Part shown: positions 56,620 through 64,000 of the stretch, piece by piece
Layout: each line of letters starts with the position of its first letter
Numbering within the stretch: position 1 is the stretch's first letter
NCBI GenBank assembly: GCA_963757265.1
Contig: CAVWRA010000006.1
Coordinates: forward strand, 1-64,000
From: CAIVVT01 sp963757265
GTDB lineage: Bacteria > Acidobacteriota > Terriglobia > Bryobacterales > Bryobacteraceae
Length of the DNA: 64,000 nucleotides
Direction of reading: 5' to 3'
The notes under the pieces: generated by a model
The model's input: the letters and a program-made list of their open reading frames with translations, nothing else
Database searches by the model: none
Told to the model about the DNA's origin: nothing
Made by a program: the position numbers and the translations under genes

Positions 56620-58518
56620 CTATCGGGAGAGGAGGTTATAGACGAGGAAGGAACTCACGTAGGCCAGAGCGCTCATGTAGGCGAACTGGATGGCCGGCCA
56701 GCGCCAGCCGCCGGTCTCGCGGCGCACCACGGCGAGGGTCGACATGCATTGCATGGCGAAGGCGAAGAAGACCAGTAACGACACCGCGCCGGCGGGGGTA
56801 AGGTCGCGCTGCAAGGCGTGCTGCAGGCTGGCGGCGTCCTTGCCGGGCTCCATGCCGTAGATGGTGCCGAGGGTGCTGACGATGACCTCGCGCGCGGCCA
56901 GAGAGCAGATCAGGCCGACGCCGATCTTCCAGTTGAATCCGAGCGGGCGGATCAGCGGCTCGATGGTGTGGCCGAGGCGGCCGGCGAGGCTGTGCTCAAT
57001 GGGCGGGGGCGCGCCGTGGATGAGCGGCGTGCTGGCCAGCAGCCACAACACGAACGAGACGCCGAGGATCACGGTGCCGGCGCGTTTGAGAAAGATCTCC
57101 GCGCGCTCAGTGACGCGCAGGCCGAGCGAACGCAGAGTGGGCCGGCGGTAGGGCGGCATCTCGAGCACGAAGGGCGTGCGCTCGCTACGCAGGATCGACG
57201 ACTTCAGGACACGCGCCGTGACCACGGCGGCCACAAAGCCGAGCACGTACAGCCCCAGCAGAGCAGCCGCACGCGTGCCCAGCAGGGGTCCGATGAAGGG
57301 CCGGTCGGGGAGGAAGGCGGCGATGACCAGGGTGTAGACGGGCAGGCGCGCCGAGCAGGTCATGAAGGGCGCGATGAGGATGGTGGCGATGCGGTCGCGC
57401 TTGTTTTCGATGGTGCGCGTGGCCATGATGGCGGGCACGGCGCAGGCGTAGGCCGAGAGCAGCGGGATGAAGCTCTTGCCCTGCAAGCCGACGCGCGCCA
57501 TGGTGCGGTCGGCGATCAGCGCGGCGCGGGCCAGGTAGCCCGAATCCTCGAGAATTCCGATGAACAGGAACAGCAACAGGATCTGCGGCAGGAAGACGAT
57601 GACGCTGCCCACACCGCTCCACAGGCCGTCGCAGATGAGGGACTTGAGCAGGCCCGGGCCGAGCAGCCGGCCGAGCCAGTCGCCGGAGATCTGGACGAAT
57701 GCCTGAACGGCGTCCATGAGCGGGCGGGCGCCGGTGAAGATGGTCTGGAAGACCGCGCCGACGACGATCACGAAGATCACCGGGCCCCAGACGGGGTGCA
57801 GGAAGACGCGGTCCAGGCGGCGGCTCCACTCGGGCGGCGCAGGGTGGCGGTAATTGGCCTCCTCCGAGACGCCGCGGGCCCACTGGCGGCAGCGCGGGAC
57901 GTCCTGGAGGATCGGCAATTCGACCGGGCGCGGCAAGGCGATGCCGCGGGCCAGAAACTGCTCGACGGCTTCGATGCCCTCGCCGGTCGTGGCGCTGATG
58001 AGGACCGCCGGCGCGCCCAGGCTGGCGCTGAGCGAATCGATGTCCACATCCCCGCCGCGCGCGCGCAGGTCGTCGGCCAGGTTCAGCAGGATCAGCGTGG
58101 GCCGGCCGAGCGCCAGGATCGGCGCGGCCAGGGTCAGGTGGCGGCTGAGGTTGGTCGAATCGAGGATCAGCAGGATGGCGTCGGGGCGGGGTAGTCCCGC
58201 CATGCGGCCGTGCAGCACGTCGTGGGCGACTCGTTCGTCCTCGGAGCGCGGCGAGAGGCTGTATATCCCCGGCAAATCCACCAGGTCAACGTCGAAATGG
58301 CCGCGCACCTGGGCCTTGCCAAGGCGATGCTCGACGGTCACGCCGGGGAAGTTGGCGACGCGTTGCCGGAGGCCTGTTAAACGGTTAAAAAGAGTGGATT
58401 TTCCTGAATTAGGGGGGCCGATGATGGCGACCAGCCGCGAGCCGGGCCCGGAGGCACCAGCAGCGTCGGCGAGGAGCGTTGCGGGGCCGCAATTTCCATC
58501 GCCGTGGCAGGAACTCAT
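56620..58518 (-). CDS. feoB: Ferrous iron transport protein B
   Basis: 632 aa. N-terminal small GTPase: G1 GPPNSGKSTLFN, G2 region VANFPGVTVEH, G3 DLPGIYSL, G4 NLADD. A helical linker leads to the membrane part, from about residue 245, with two Gate-like repeats (FLPQILLLFLFIGILEDSGY; CSARLPVYTLVIAAF; AREVIVSTLGTIYG). Shorter than E. coli FeoB (773 aa), mostly through a smaller C-terminal region. FeoA is encoded 7 bp upstream, so this is a feoAB operon without feoC. Imports ferrous iron under low oxygen. No Fur box was identified. Confidence 0.95.
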   Translation of the reverse strand: MSSCHGDGNCGPATLLADAAGASGPGSRLVAIIGPPNSGKSTLFNRLTGLRQRVANFPGVTVEHRLGKAQVRGHFDVDLVDLPGIYSLSPRSEDERVAHDVLHGRMAGLPRPDAILLILDSTNLSRHLTLAAPILALGRPTLILLNLADDLRARGGDVDIDSLSASLGAPAVLISATTGEGIEAVEQFLARGIALPRPVELPILQDVPRCRQWARGVSEEANYRHPAPPEWSRRLDRVFLHPVWGPVIFVIVVGAVFQTIFTGARPLMDAVQAFVQISGDWLGRLLGPGLLKSLICDGLWSGVGSVIVFLPQILLLFLFIGILEDSGYLARAALIADRTMARVGLQGKSFIPLLSAYACAVPAIMATRTIENKRDRIATILIAPFMTCSARLPVYTLVIAAFLPDRPFIGPLLGTRAAALLGLYVLGFVAAVVTARVLKSSILRSERTPFVLEMPPYRRPTLRSLGLRVTERAEIFLKRAGTVILGVSFVLWLLASTPLIHGAPPPIEHSLAGRLGHTIEPLIRPLGFNWKIGVGLICSLAAREVIVSTLGTIYGMEPGKDAASLQHALQRDLTPAGAVSLLVFFAFAMQCMSTLAVVRRETGGWRWPAIQFAYMSALAYVSSFLVYNLLSR

Positions 58519-58525
58519 CGATTTT

Positions 58526-58807
58526 TCAGTGGGCCGCGGCCGGGGCGGGGGAAATCAGGATCTGCAAGGCAGTTTCACGTCTGAGCGCAATTTCTGCGCC
58601 CTCGACGCGGAAAACGCGTGGATCGCCGCCGGGCGCGCTGAACGCGGCAAGAACCGGGCTGCCAGGGAGGAAACCCAGTTCCATCAATCGGTTGGCGAAG
58701 TCGTGCGGCAGGTCCAGGCGAACCAGGGTGGCGTCCTCCCCAGGCCCCAGTTCAGCCAGACTCCGAAGTCCAGATTGATCCGAACCCTTCTTGAAACTCA
58801 GTTGCAT
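58526..58807 (-). CDS. feoA: Ferrous iron transport protein A
   Basis: 93 aa SH3-like protein that assists FeoB in the cytoplasm. It has LRSLAELGPGEDATLVRLDL, NRLMELGFLPGSPVLAAFSA and ALRRETALQILISPA, the conserved FeoA core; the first ten residues (MQLSFKKGSD) are a variable extension. The ATG at 58807 was used. First gene of the feoAB operon. It diverges from the MerR-like/TPR gene across 78 bp. Confidence 0.92.
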   Translation of the reverse strand: MQLSFKKGSDQSGLRSLAELGPGEDATLVRLDLPHDFANRLMELGFLPGSPVLAAFSAPGGDPRVFRVEGAEIALRRETALQILISPAPAAAH

Positions 58808-58885
58808 CTTCCATCAGTATGCTATGGCCGGAAGACCGTGTCAATGCGCGCCGGCAGCGGCGCGGGCGCGTGTTAGAATCGCGGA

Positions 58886-59818
58886 GTGGGCGAGGCGACG
58901 TTGGCGCGTGAATATACCCGCGAGGAGGTGTGCCGGCTGCTGCGCATCTCCGATGCAGTGCTCGAAACCTGGGAGCGGCACCGCTTCGTGGCGGTTCGGA
59001 AGCACTATTTCCTGCGCGATCTGGTGGCGCTGAAGACGCTGGCGCAGTTGCGCAAGAACCGGGTGCGTCCGGAGCGCATCCGGAGGATTCTGGATTCGCT
59101 GCTGGCGCGACTGGCGGGCGTGCGGGATCCCCTTTCGGAGTTGCGCATTTACTGCGACGGCCGGCGCATCTCGGTGCAAGTGGAAGGGCGCAGGATGGAG
59201 CCGCTGAGCGGGCAACTGCTGCTGGACTTCGACCGCGAGGCGATCCGCCGGCTACTCGAGTTCCCGACGGCTCCGGCGGCCCAGGCCGAGGCGCTGGCGG
59301 CGGAGGCCAGGAAGCGGCAGGCCGAGTCGTGGTTCGAAAAGGGCGTCGCGCTGGAGCAAAACGGAGGTCCTGTTGCCGAGGCGGCAGCGGCGTATCGCAA
59401 GGCCGTGGAGCTCGACCCCGGCTGCTCGGGCGCATGGTTGAATCTGGGGACGGTGCATTTCAATCTGCGGCAGTGGGAACAGGCCGAGGCGTGCTACAGC
59501 AAGGCGCTGGAGACACGCCCCGATTATGGCCTGGCGCACTACAACCTGGGCAACCTGTGCGACGCCACCGGCCGGCCGCGGGAGGCCATCGAGCATTACA
59601 AGAAGGCGCTGGAGATCGACCCCTCCTACGCCGACGCGCATTATAACCTGGCGCTGCTGTACCAGAGCGTGGATGAGCCGCTGAGCGCGCTGCGGCAGTG
59701 GCGCATCTACCTGCGGCTGGAGCCGGCCGGGTATTGGGCCGGCGTGGCGCGGCGGGAGATGACGCGATTGCGGCACGAGACGGTGTTCAGCGGAGCGGCG
59801 CAAAAGAGCGGCGTGTAG
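58886..59818 (+). CDS. MerR-like helix-turn-helix protein with C-terminal TPR domain
   Basis: 310 aa from a GTG at 58886. Residues 8-75 are a MerR-type DNA-binding domain (REYTREEVCRLLRISDAVLE, RHYF-like wing KHYFLRDLVALKTLAQLRKN). A short domain of unknown type lies at 80-135 (ELRIYCDGRRISVQVEGRRM). From about 145 to 285 there are four TPR units (AESWFEKGVALEQNGGPVAE, GCSGAWLNLGTVHFNLRQWE, YGLAHYNLGNLCDATGRPRE, YADAHYNLALLYQSVDEPLS). The fusion suggests a DNA-bound adaptor that contacts another protein. It precedes the DUF2760 gene by 65 bp and may belong to the same unit. The TTG at 58901 is an alternative start. Confidence 0.85.
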   Translation: MGEATLAREYTREEVCRLLRISDAVLETWERHRFVAVRKHYFLRDLVALKTLAQLRKNRVRPERIRRILDSLLARLAGVRDPLSELRIYCDGRRISVQVEGRRMEPLSGQLLLDFDREAIRRLLEFPTAPAAQAEALAAEARKRQAESWFEKGVALEQNGGPVAEAAAAYRKAVELDPGCSGAWLNLGTVHFNLRQWEQAEACYSKALETRPDYGLAHYNLGNLCDATGRPREAIEHYKKALEIDPSYADAHYNLALLYQSVDEPLSALRQWRIYLRLEPAGYWAGVARREMTRLRHETVFSGAAQKSGV

Positions 59819-59883
59819 GCCACTCCGGCGCAAGGCCGCGCGGGACTCACGGTGTATCCTGACAGCTTGGAGGTACTCGCGCT

Positions 59884-60429
59884 GTGAGCCGCATTGGAAT
59901 GGCGTTTCGCGCCTTTTTTTCAGTCCTGGGAGGATCGCTGCCGGAAGAAATTGCGAGCGCTTTCGGCTATTCCAAAGCGCCGCTGAGCGCGCCCCGCCGC
60001 AGCGAAGAGCCACCCAAGGCGCAGGCGGCGCAACCCTCCGACGGCGCTCTACAACTGCTCGGGATCCTGCAGCGCGACGCGCGGCTGCTGGACTTCCTGC
60101 TGGAGGACATCGGGCCGTATAGCGATGAGCAGGTCGGCACGGCGGCGCGGAATGTGCACGTCGGGAGCCAGGACGCGCTGCGCAAGTACTTCAAGTTCGC
60201 GCCCGTGATCGACGGCGTGGAGGGGACGTTCGTCAAGCCGGAGAGCGCGGGGCAACTGGGGAAGGACGCGGCGGCGATCCGCTTCGTCGGCAACCTGCCG
60301 GCGAAGGGCAAGCCCGCGGGAGGGATGCTGCGGCACCGCGGGTGGAGGGCGGACAGCGTGTCGCTGCCGGCGCTGAATCCGAAACAGAATCTGACGATCC
60401 TGGCGCCGGCGGAGCTGGAAGTCGAATAG
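59884..60429 (+). CDS. DUF2760 protein
   Basis: 181 aa from a GTG at 59884 with GGAGG 10 bases upstream. N-terminal hydrophobic patch (MAFRAFFSVLGGSLPEEIAS), a linker, then the DUF2760 domain: GALQLLGILQRDARLLDFLL, EDIGPYSDEQVGTAARNVHV, FKFAPVIDGVEGTFVK, GGMLRHRGWRA, and a final ILAPAELEVE. The function is unknown. DUF2760 genes are usually found directly before Hsp70-family genes, as here, which makes it a likely partner of that chaperone. Confidence 0.88.
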   Translation: MSRIGMAFRAFFSVLGGSLPEEIASAFGYSKAPLSAPRRSEEPPKAQAAQPSDGALQLLGILQRDARLLDFLLEDIGPYSDEQVGTAARNVHVGSQDALRKYFKFAPVIDGVEGTFVKPESAGQLGKDAAAIRFVGNLPAKGKPAGGMLRHRGWRADSVSLPALNPKQNLTILAPAELEVE

Positions 60430-60524
60430 GCATTGCAGCGGCCGGCAGGGAGCACGCAGCGCGGCTCTCGGCGGAGGGTTGCGAGCGGTAACCGGCACAG
60501 GCGGAAGCGAGGCAATCGAGCAGC

Positions 60525-63296
60525 ATGAAGATCGGCATCGACCTGGGGACGACGAACTCGGCGCTCTCGTTCATCGATCCACGCGAGGCCGAAGGCGCGG
60601 ATTTCCCGCCGGTTCACGTCCTGCCGATCCCACAGAAAACAGCCTCCGGCGCGGTCGAGGCGCGGCGCACGCTGCCCTCTTTCCTGTATCTCGACGAAGA
60701 AGGCAGCGTGGGCGAATTTGCGCGCGAGCAGGGCGCATTGGCGCCGACGAGGATGGTCCATTCGGCCAAGAGCTGGCTGTCGAACGCCGAGGTGGACCGC
60801 AGGGCCAAGATCCTGCCGTGGGACGCGCAGGAGCAGGGCCGCGTGCTGTCGCCGGTCGAAGCTTCGGCGCGTTATTTGAAACACATGGCCGTGGCGTGGG
60901 AAGCCGCGGGGCGGGGCGCGATCGCCGGACACGAGGTGGTGCTGACGGTGCCGGCGTCGTTCGACGAAGAGGCGCGCGAGCTGACGGTGGAGGCGGCGCG
61001 CGAGGCCGGCATCGAGAAGCTGACGCTGCTGGAAGAGCCGGCGGCGGCGTTTTACGCCTGGATCGCGAACCACCTGGCGCAGTCGCAGAAGTCACTGCGC
61101 GACGGCATGACGGTGCTGGTGGTGGACGTCGGCGGGGGAACGAGCGATTTCACGCTGATCCGCGTGGCGCGGCAGGGCGACCGGGTGGAATTCACGCGCA
61201 CGGCGGTGGGGCGGCACCTGCTGCTGGGCGGAGACAATCTCGACCTGACGCTTTCCTGGCTGGTCGAATCGAAGCTGAAGACACAGCTCTCGCTGCGCCA
61301 GCGCAGCGCACTGCGGCGGCAATGCTCGGCAGCCAAGGAACGGCTGCTCGCGACGCCCGACCTGGCGGCGGTGGAGATCACGGTGCTGGGCGCGGGCGCG
61401 GCGTTGATCGGCGGCACGAAGAAGACGTCGATTCTGCGCGAGGAGGCGCTGGAGCTGGCGCTGGAGGGTTTTCTGCCCTTCTGCGGGCTGGACGAGAAGC
61501 CGCAGGAGGATGCCAAGAGCCTGTTCCGCGAAGGCGGGCTGCCGTATGTGAGCGACCCGGCGGTGACACGCCACCTGGCGGCGTTTCTGACGGCGGCGCA
61601 ATCGAGCCCGCCCGACGCGATCCTGTTCAACGGCGGCTTCTTCATTCCCGACGTTCTGAGGGAGCGCGTCGCGGAGGTGGTCGAACGCTGGCATGGCCGG
61701 CCGCCGCTGGTGCTGGAGAACAACGACCTGGACCTGGCGGTGTCGGTCGGCGCGGCCTACTACAGCTACGTGCGCGGCACGGGCAGCGGCGTGCTGGTGA
61801 GGGGGGGACTGCCGCGGGCGTATTTTCTGGGCGTGGAATCAGCCGTGGCTGCAGACGTGGCTTCAGCCGACTCCAGCGCACAGCCAGCGACGTTGCGCAC
61901 GGTCTGCCTGGTGCCGCGCGGGGCCGAGGAAGGCGCCACGCTGTCGTTGGATCTGGAGAGTCTGCAGCTGGTCGCCAACAAGCCGGTCTCCTTCCGGCTG
62001 TACAGCTCACTGCATCGCAGCGACGATGCCGCGGGCGACATCGTCGAATTCCCCGCCGCCGACGTTGGGACGGATCTGCACCAGCATGCGCCGCTGGAGG
62101 CCGTGATCCGCTTCGGCAAGAAGGCCGAGCAGCGGCTGGTGCCGGTGCGACTGGGCGCGCATCTGACCGAGATCGGGACGCTGGAGATCTGGGCCGAGTC
62201 GAAAATCAGCGAGCATCGCTGGCGTTTGCAGTTCGAGCTGCGCAAGCCGGTGCTGGCCGAGCAGGCGACCAAGGCCCGTCCGGTCGCTCTCATCAGCGCC
62301 GCGGCGGTGGCCCAGGCTAATGAGCTGATCCGCGATACGTTTGAACGCGGGGGCCTGCCGCCGGAAGGCTTGCCGGGCCGGCTGGAACAGGCGCTGGCGC
62401 TGGGGCGCAATTCGTGGCCGCTGGAGACTATCCGCCAGTTGGGCGACCTGTTCCTGGAGTTGAACGAAGGGCGGCGCCGCTCTCCGGCGCACGAGGTGCG
62501 GTGGCTGAATGTGTGCGGGCTGTGCCTGCGGCCGGGCTTCGGATATCCGGGAGACGACTACCGCATCGAGCGCGCGCGGCGCGTGTGGGCGCAGGGGCTG
62601 CAGTTCGGCTCGAAGGTCGAGTGCGAGACGCAGTGGTGGATTTTCTGGGGCCGCGTGGCCGGCGGATTGAACCGCAACCAGCAGGCCGACGTGTTCCAGC
62701 GGCTCAGCACCGCGCTGCTCCCCAAGGGCAAGCCGCCGCGGTTGAATTCGAGCCTGCTGCGGGAGATGTGGCGCTGCACGGCGAGTCTGGAGCTGCTGCC
62801 GGCGGGTACGCGGACCGATCTCGGCAACGCCATCGTGAAGCGCATCCGCGCGGGCGATGCCACGTCGAGCGACTACTGGTGCCTGGCGCGGCTGGGGGCG
62901 CGGCGGTTGTTCTACGGGCCGAATAACCAGGTGCTGCCGGCGGCGACGGCGCAGCGTTGGATCGAGGCGCTAGCGCGGTTGCCGCAGGCCGCCGAGTGCC
63001 TGGCGCGGCTGGCGCAACAGACCGGCGACCTGACGCGCGACGTGCCGCCGGGCACGCTGGAACTGGTGCGCAAGACGCTGGCCGCGCTGAGCGACGGCGG
63101 GCCGCTCGAGAAGATTCTGGAAGGCGAGGGACGCGACAGCGAAAGCCTGGCGCAGGTCTTCGGAGAGGAGCTGCCCTCGGGGCTGGTGCTGGCCGGGACG
63201 CCTGGCGCGGAGGGCCCAGGGGAGGCGGCCGCGGCGCAAGGCAATGACGCACCGATCGGGGACGGCGAAGAGGCGCCGGCGGATGCGGGAAACTGA
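60525..63296 (+). CDS. Hsp70-family protein with long C-terminal (DUF3731-type) extension
   Basis: 923 aa, against about 640 for DnaK. Actin-like ATPase at residues 1-400: phosphate-1 loop IGIDLGTTNSALSF, VLTVPASFDEEAREL, TLLEEPAAAFYAWI, phosphate-2 loop VLVVDVGGGTSDFTLIRV, and ILFNGGFFIP with LDLAVSVGAAYY. A beta-sandwich-like substrate region follows (about 440-590, KPVSFRLYSSLHRSDDAA; IRFGKKAEQRLVPVRLGAHL). The remaining 330 residues are helical and Trp-rich (LNVCGLCLRPGFGYPGDDYR, WWIFWGRVAGGLNRNQQADV), fitting DUF3731. Function unknown. The stop overlaps the thiL start by 14 bases, and DUF2760 is 95 bp upstream. Confidence 0.9.
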   Translation: MKIGIDLGTTNSALSFIDPREAEGADFPPVHVLPIPQKTASGAVEARRTLPSFLYLDEEGSVGEFAREQGALAPTRMVHSAKSWLSNAEVDRRAKILPWDAQEQGRVLSPVEASARYLKHMAVAWEAAGRGAIAGHEVVLTVPASFDEEARELTVEAAREAGIEKLTLLEEPAAAFYAWIANHLAQSQKSLRDGMTVLVVDVGGGTSDFTLIRVARQGDRVEFTRTAVGRHLLLGGDNLDLTLSWLVESKLKTQLSLRQRSALRRQCSAAKERLLATPDLAAVEITVLGAGAALIGGTKKTSILREEALELALEGFLPFCGLDEKPQEDAKSLFREGGLPYVSDPAVTRHLAAFLTAAQSSPPDAILFNGGFFIPDVLRERVAEVVERWHGRPPLVLENNDLDLAVSVGAAYYSYVRGTGSGVLVRGGLPRAYFLGVESAVAADVASADSSAQPATLRTVCLVPRGAEEGATLSLDLESLQLVANKPVSFRLYSSLHRSDDAAGDIVEFPAADVGTDLHQHAPLEAVIRFGKKAEQRLVPVRLGAHLTEIGTLEIWAESKISEHRWRLQFELRKPVLAEQATKARPVALISAAAVAQANELIRDTFERGGLPPEGLPGRLEQALALGRNSWPLETIRQLGDLFLELNEGRRRSPAHEVRWLNVCGLCLRPGFGYPGDDYRIERARRVWAQGLQFGSKVECETQWWIFWGRVAGGLNRNQQADVFQRLSTALLPKGKPPRLNSSLLREMWRCTASLELLPAGTRTDLGNAIVKRIRAGDATSSDYWCLARLGARRLFYGPNNQVLPAATAQRWIEALARLPQAAECLARLAQQTGDLTRDVPPGTLELVRKTLAALSDGGPLEKILEGEGRDSESLAQVFGEELPSGLVLAGTPGAEGPGEAAAAQGNDAPIGDGEEAPADAGN

Positions 63297-64000
63297 CCTC
63301 ATTGCGTTAATCCGGCGCCTGAACCCGGGGCCCGCGCCGGGCCTGATCCAGGGCATCGGCGACGATTGCGCCGTCCTGCGCCCGCAGCCGGGTGAGGATC
63401 TGCTGGTCACGACGGACTTCCTTCTGGAGGGCGTCCACTTCCTGCGCCAGACGCACAGCGCGGCCGACTGCGGCTGGAAGGCGCTGGCGCGCGGATTGAG
63501 CGACATCGCCGCCATGGGCGGAACGCCGCGCTACGCCTTCGTCTCGCTGGCGCTGGCGCCGTGGGCCGGCAGTGCGTGGTTGCGCGGCTTCTATGGCGGC
63601 ATGAACCTGCTGGCGCGGCGCCACGGCGTGGTGATTGCGGGCGGCGACCTGACGGGCGCGCAACAGCTGCTGTGCGACATCGTCGTGCTGGGCGGGGTGA
63701 AGCGCGGGCGGGCGCTGCGGCGCGGCGGCGCGAAGCCCGGCGACAGGCTGTATGTGACCGGTTTGCTGGGCGGCTCGGCGCTGGGGCTGGAAACGCGAAA
63801 GGGTCCGGCGTGGAAGCGCCATTTGCGCCCCGAGCCGCGCATCACGGCCGGACAGGCGCTGGCCGCGCGCCGGGGGAGGAGCGCGTGCATGGATCTGAGC
63901 GACGGGCTGGCGCTGGATCTGTTCCGGTTATGCATGGAGTCGGGTTGCGCGGCGGAATTGAGCGGCGAGCTGCCCATCTTTCCCGGCGCAACGCTCGGGC
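63283..64000 (+). CDS. thiL: Thiamine-monophosphate kinase, 3' end beyond the window
   Basis: First 239 codons are present. ATP-dependent kinase that makes thiamine diphosphate from thiamine phosphate. PurM/AIR-synthase-like fold: LIALIRRLNPGPAPGLIQGI with GDDCAVL, then TTDFLLEGVHFL with metal-binding Asp, KALARGLSDIAAMGGTPRYA, and GDLTGAQQLLCDIVVLG; the second half begins with GDRLYVTGLLGGSALGLE and MDLSDGLALDLFRL. The ATG at 63283 lies within the last codons of the Hsp70 gene (14-bp overlap), so translation is probably coupled. The gene continues past 64000. Confidence 0.92.
   Translation, partial: MRETDLIALIRRLNPGPAPGLIQGIGDDCAVLRPQPGEDLLVTTDFLLEGVHFLRQTHSAADCGWKALARGLSDIAAMGGTPRYAFVSLALAPWAGSAWLRGFYGGMNLLARRHGVVIAGGDLTGAQQLLCDIVVLGGVKRGRALRRGGAKPGDRLYVTGLLGGSALGLETRKGPAWKRHLRPEPRITAGQALAARRGRSACMDLSDGLALDLFRLCMESGCAAELSGELPIFPGATLG

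Noticed and set aside
56818..58194. 458-codon open frame antisense to feoB
   Set aside because: Ala/Arg/Asp/Gln-rich without any domain; FeoB on the other strand is unambiguous.
1..64000. tRNA or rRNA genes
   Set aside because: No T-loop-like GTTCGA stretch with paired arms was found in any gap by eye; a tRNAscan-SE run would settle it.

Overview
The window is high-GC DNA with almost continuous long coding regions. The gene families point to an acidobacterium, most likely of the Solibacter/Bryobacter type: a two-component sensor with a beta-propeller sensing region, a YncE/phosphoesterase fusion, a PfaD-like enzyme, a DUF2760/Hsp70 module, and many short dispersed repeats between genes. This placement is inferred from family content; no rRNA or tRNA gene was seen. 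The first ~1.75 kb is different. It carries a frameshifted serine-recombinase remnant and a frameshifted, truncated amidohydrolase, both of actinobacterial type, and it stops abruptly just before rsmB. It is either a decayed transferred segment or an assembly chimera at a contig end.

Layout. 1.9-9.3 kb (+): a tight housekeeping string, rsmB, rpe, a BamD-like lipoprotein, a receiver-domain protein, yajQ, an alpha/beta hydrolase and ppk1. 9.3-15 kb (mostly -): a ROK sugar kinase, a ceramidase-like secreted protein, a repeat-rich 590-bp gap and a propeller-phosphoesterase. 15-22.8 kb: a NIPSNAP protein, rseP and dxr (isoprenoid and envelope stress), a beta-hydroxyacid dehydrogenase, a PLP sulfur-amino-acid enzyme, a CPBP protease and a LolA-like exported protein. 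22.9-33.5 kb (-): a sensor kinase and NarL-type regulator followed by RND pump, membrane-fusion adaptor and TolC channel, i.e. a signal-controlled tripartite efflux system.

34-40 kb looks accessory: an HTH/SEC-C protein; a YtrA-type GntR regulator with a CTAG-rich operator and probably a leaderless mRNA; an SPFH membrane protein; a small orphan; a protein with two ExbD-like periplasmic domains but no ExbB; and an exported hydrolase with three DUF3887 repeats. 40-47 kb (-): a large subtilase whose catalytic Asp is Asn, a PfaD-like oxidoreductase, and a two-gene unit of a double-STAS protein and a membrane pentapeptide-repeat protein. 47-54.6 kb: a zinc-ribbon protein that ends inside a tandem palindromic repeat, an orphan, an HlyD-like adaptor, a parvulin foldase, an MsbA-type ABC exporter, a TlpA-like thioredoxin and an APC permease. 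54.9-58.8 kb (-): a Ser/Ala-rich protein, trxB, feoB and feoA. 58.9-64 kb (+): a MerR-like/TPR protein, a DUF2760 protein, a 923-aa Hsp70-like protein and the start of thiL.

The best candidates for under-described biology are the DUF2760/long-Hsp70 module, the orphan tandem-ExbD protein, the GntR-SPFH pair with its operator, and the dispersed repeat families between genes. One ~173-bp family has two copies 33 kb apart. Other elements carry T-tracts phased at 10-11 bp.
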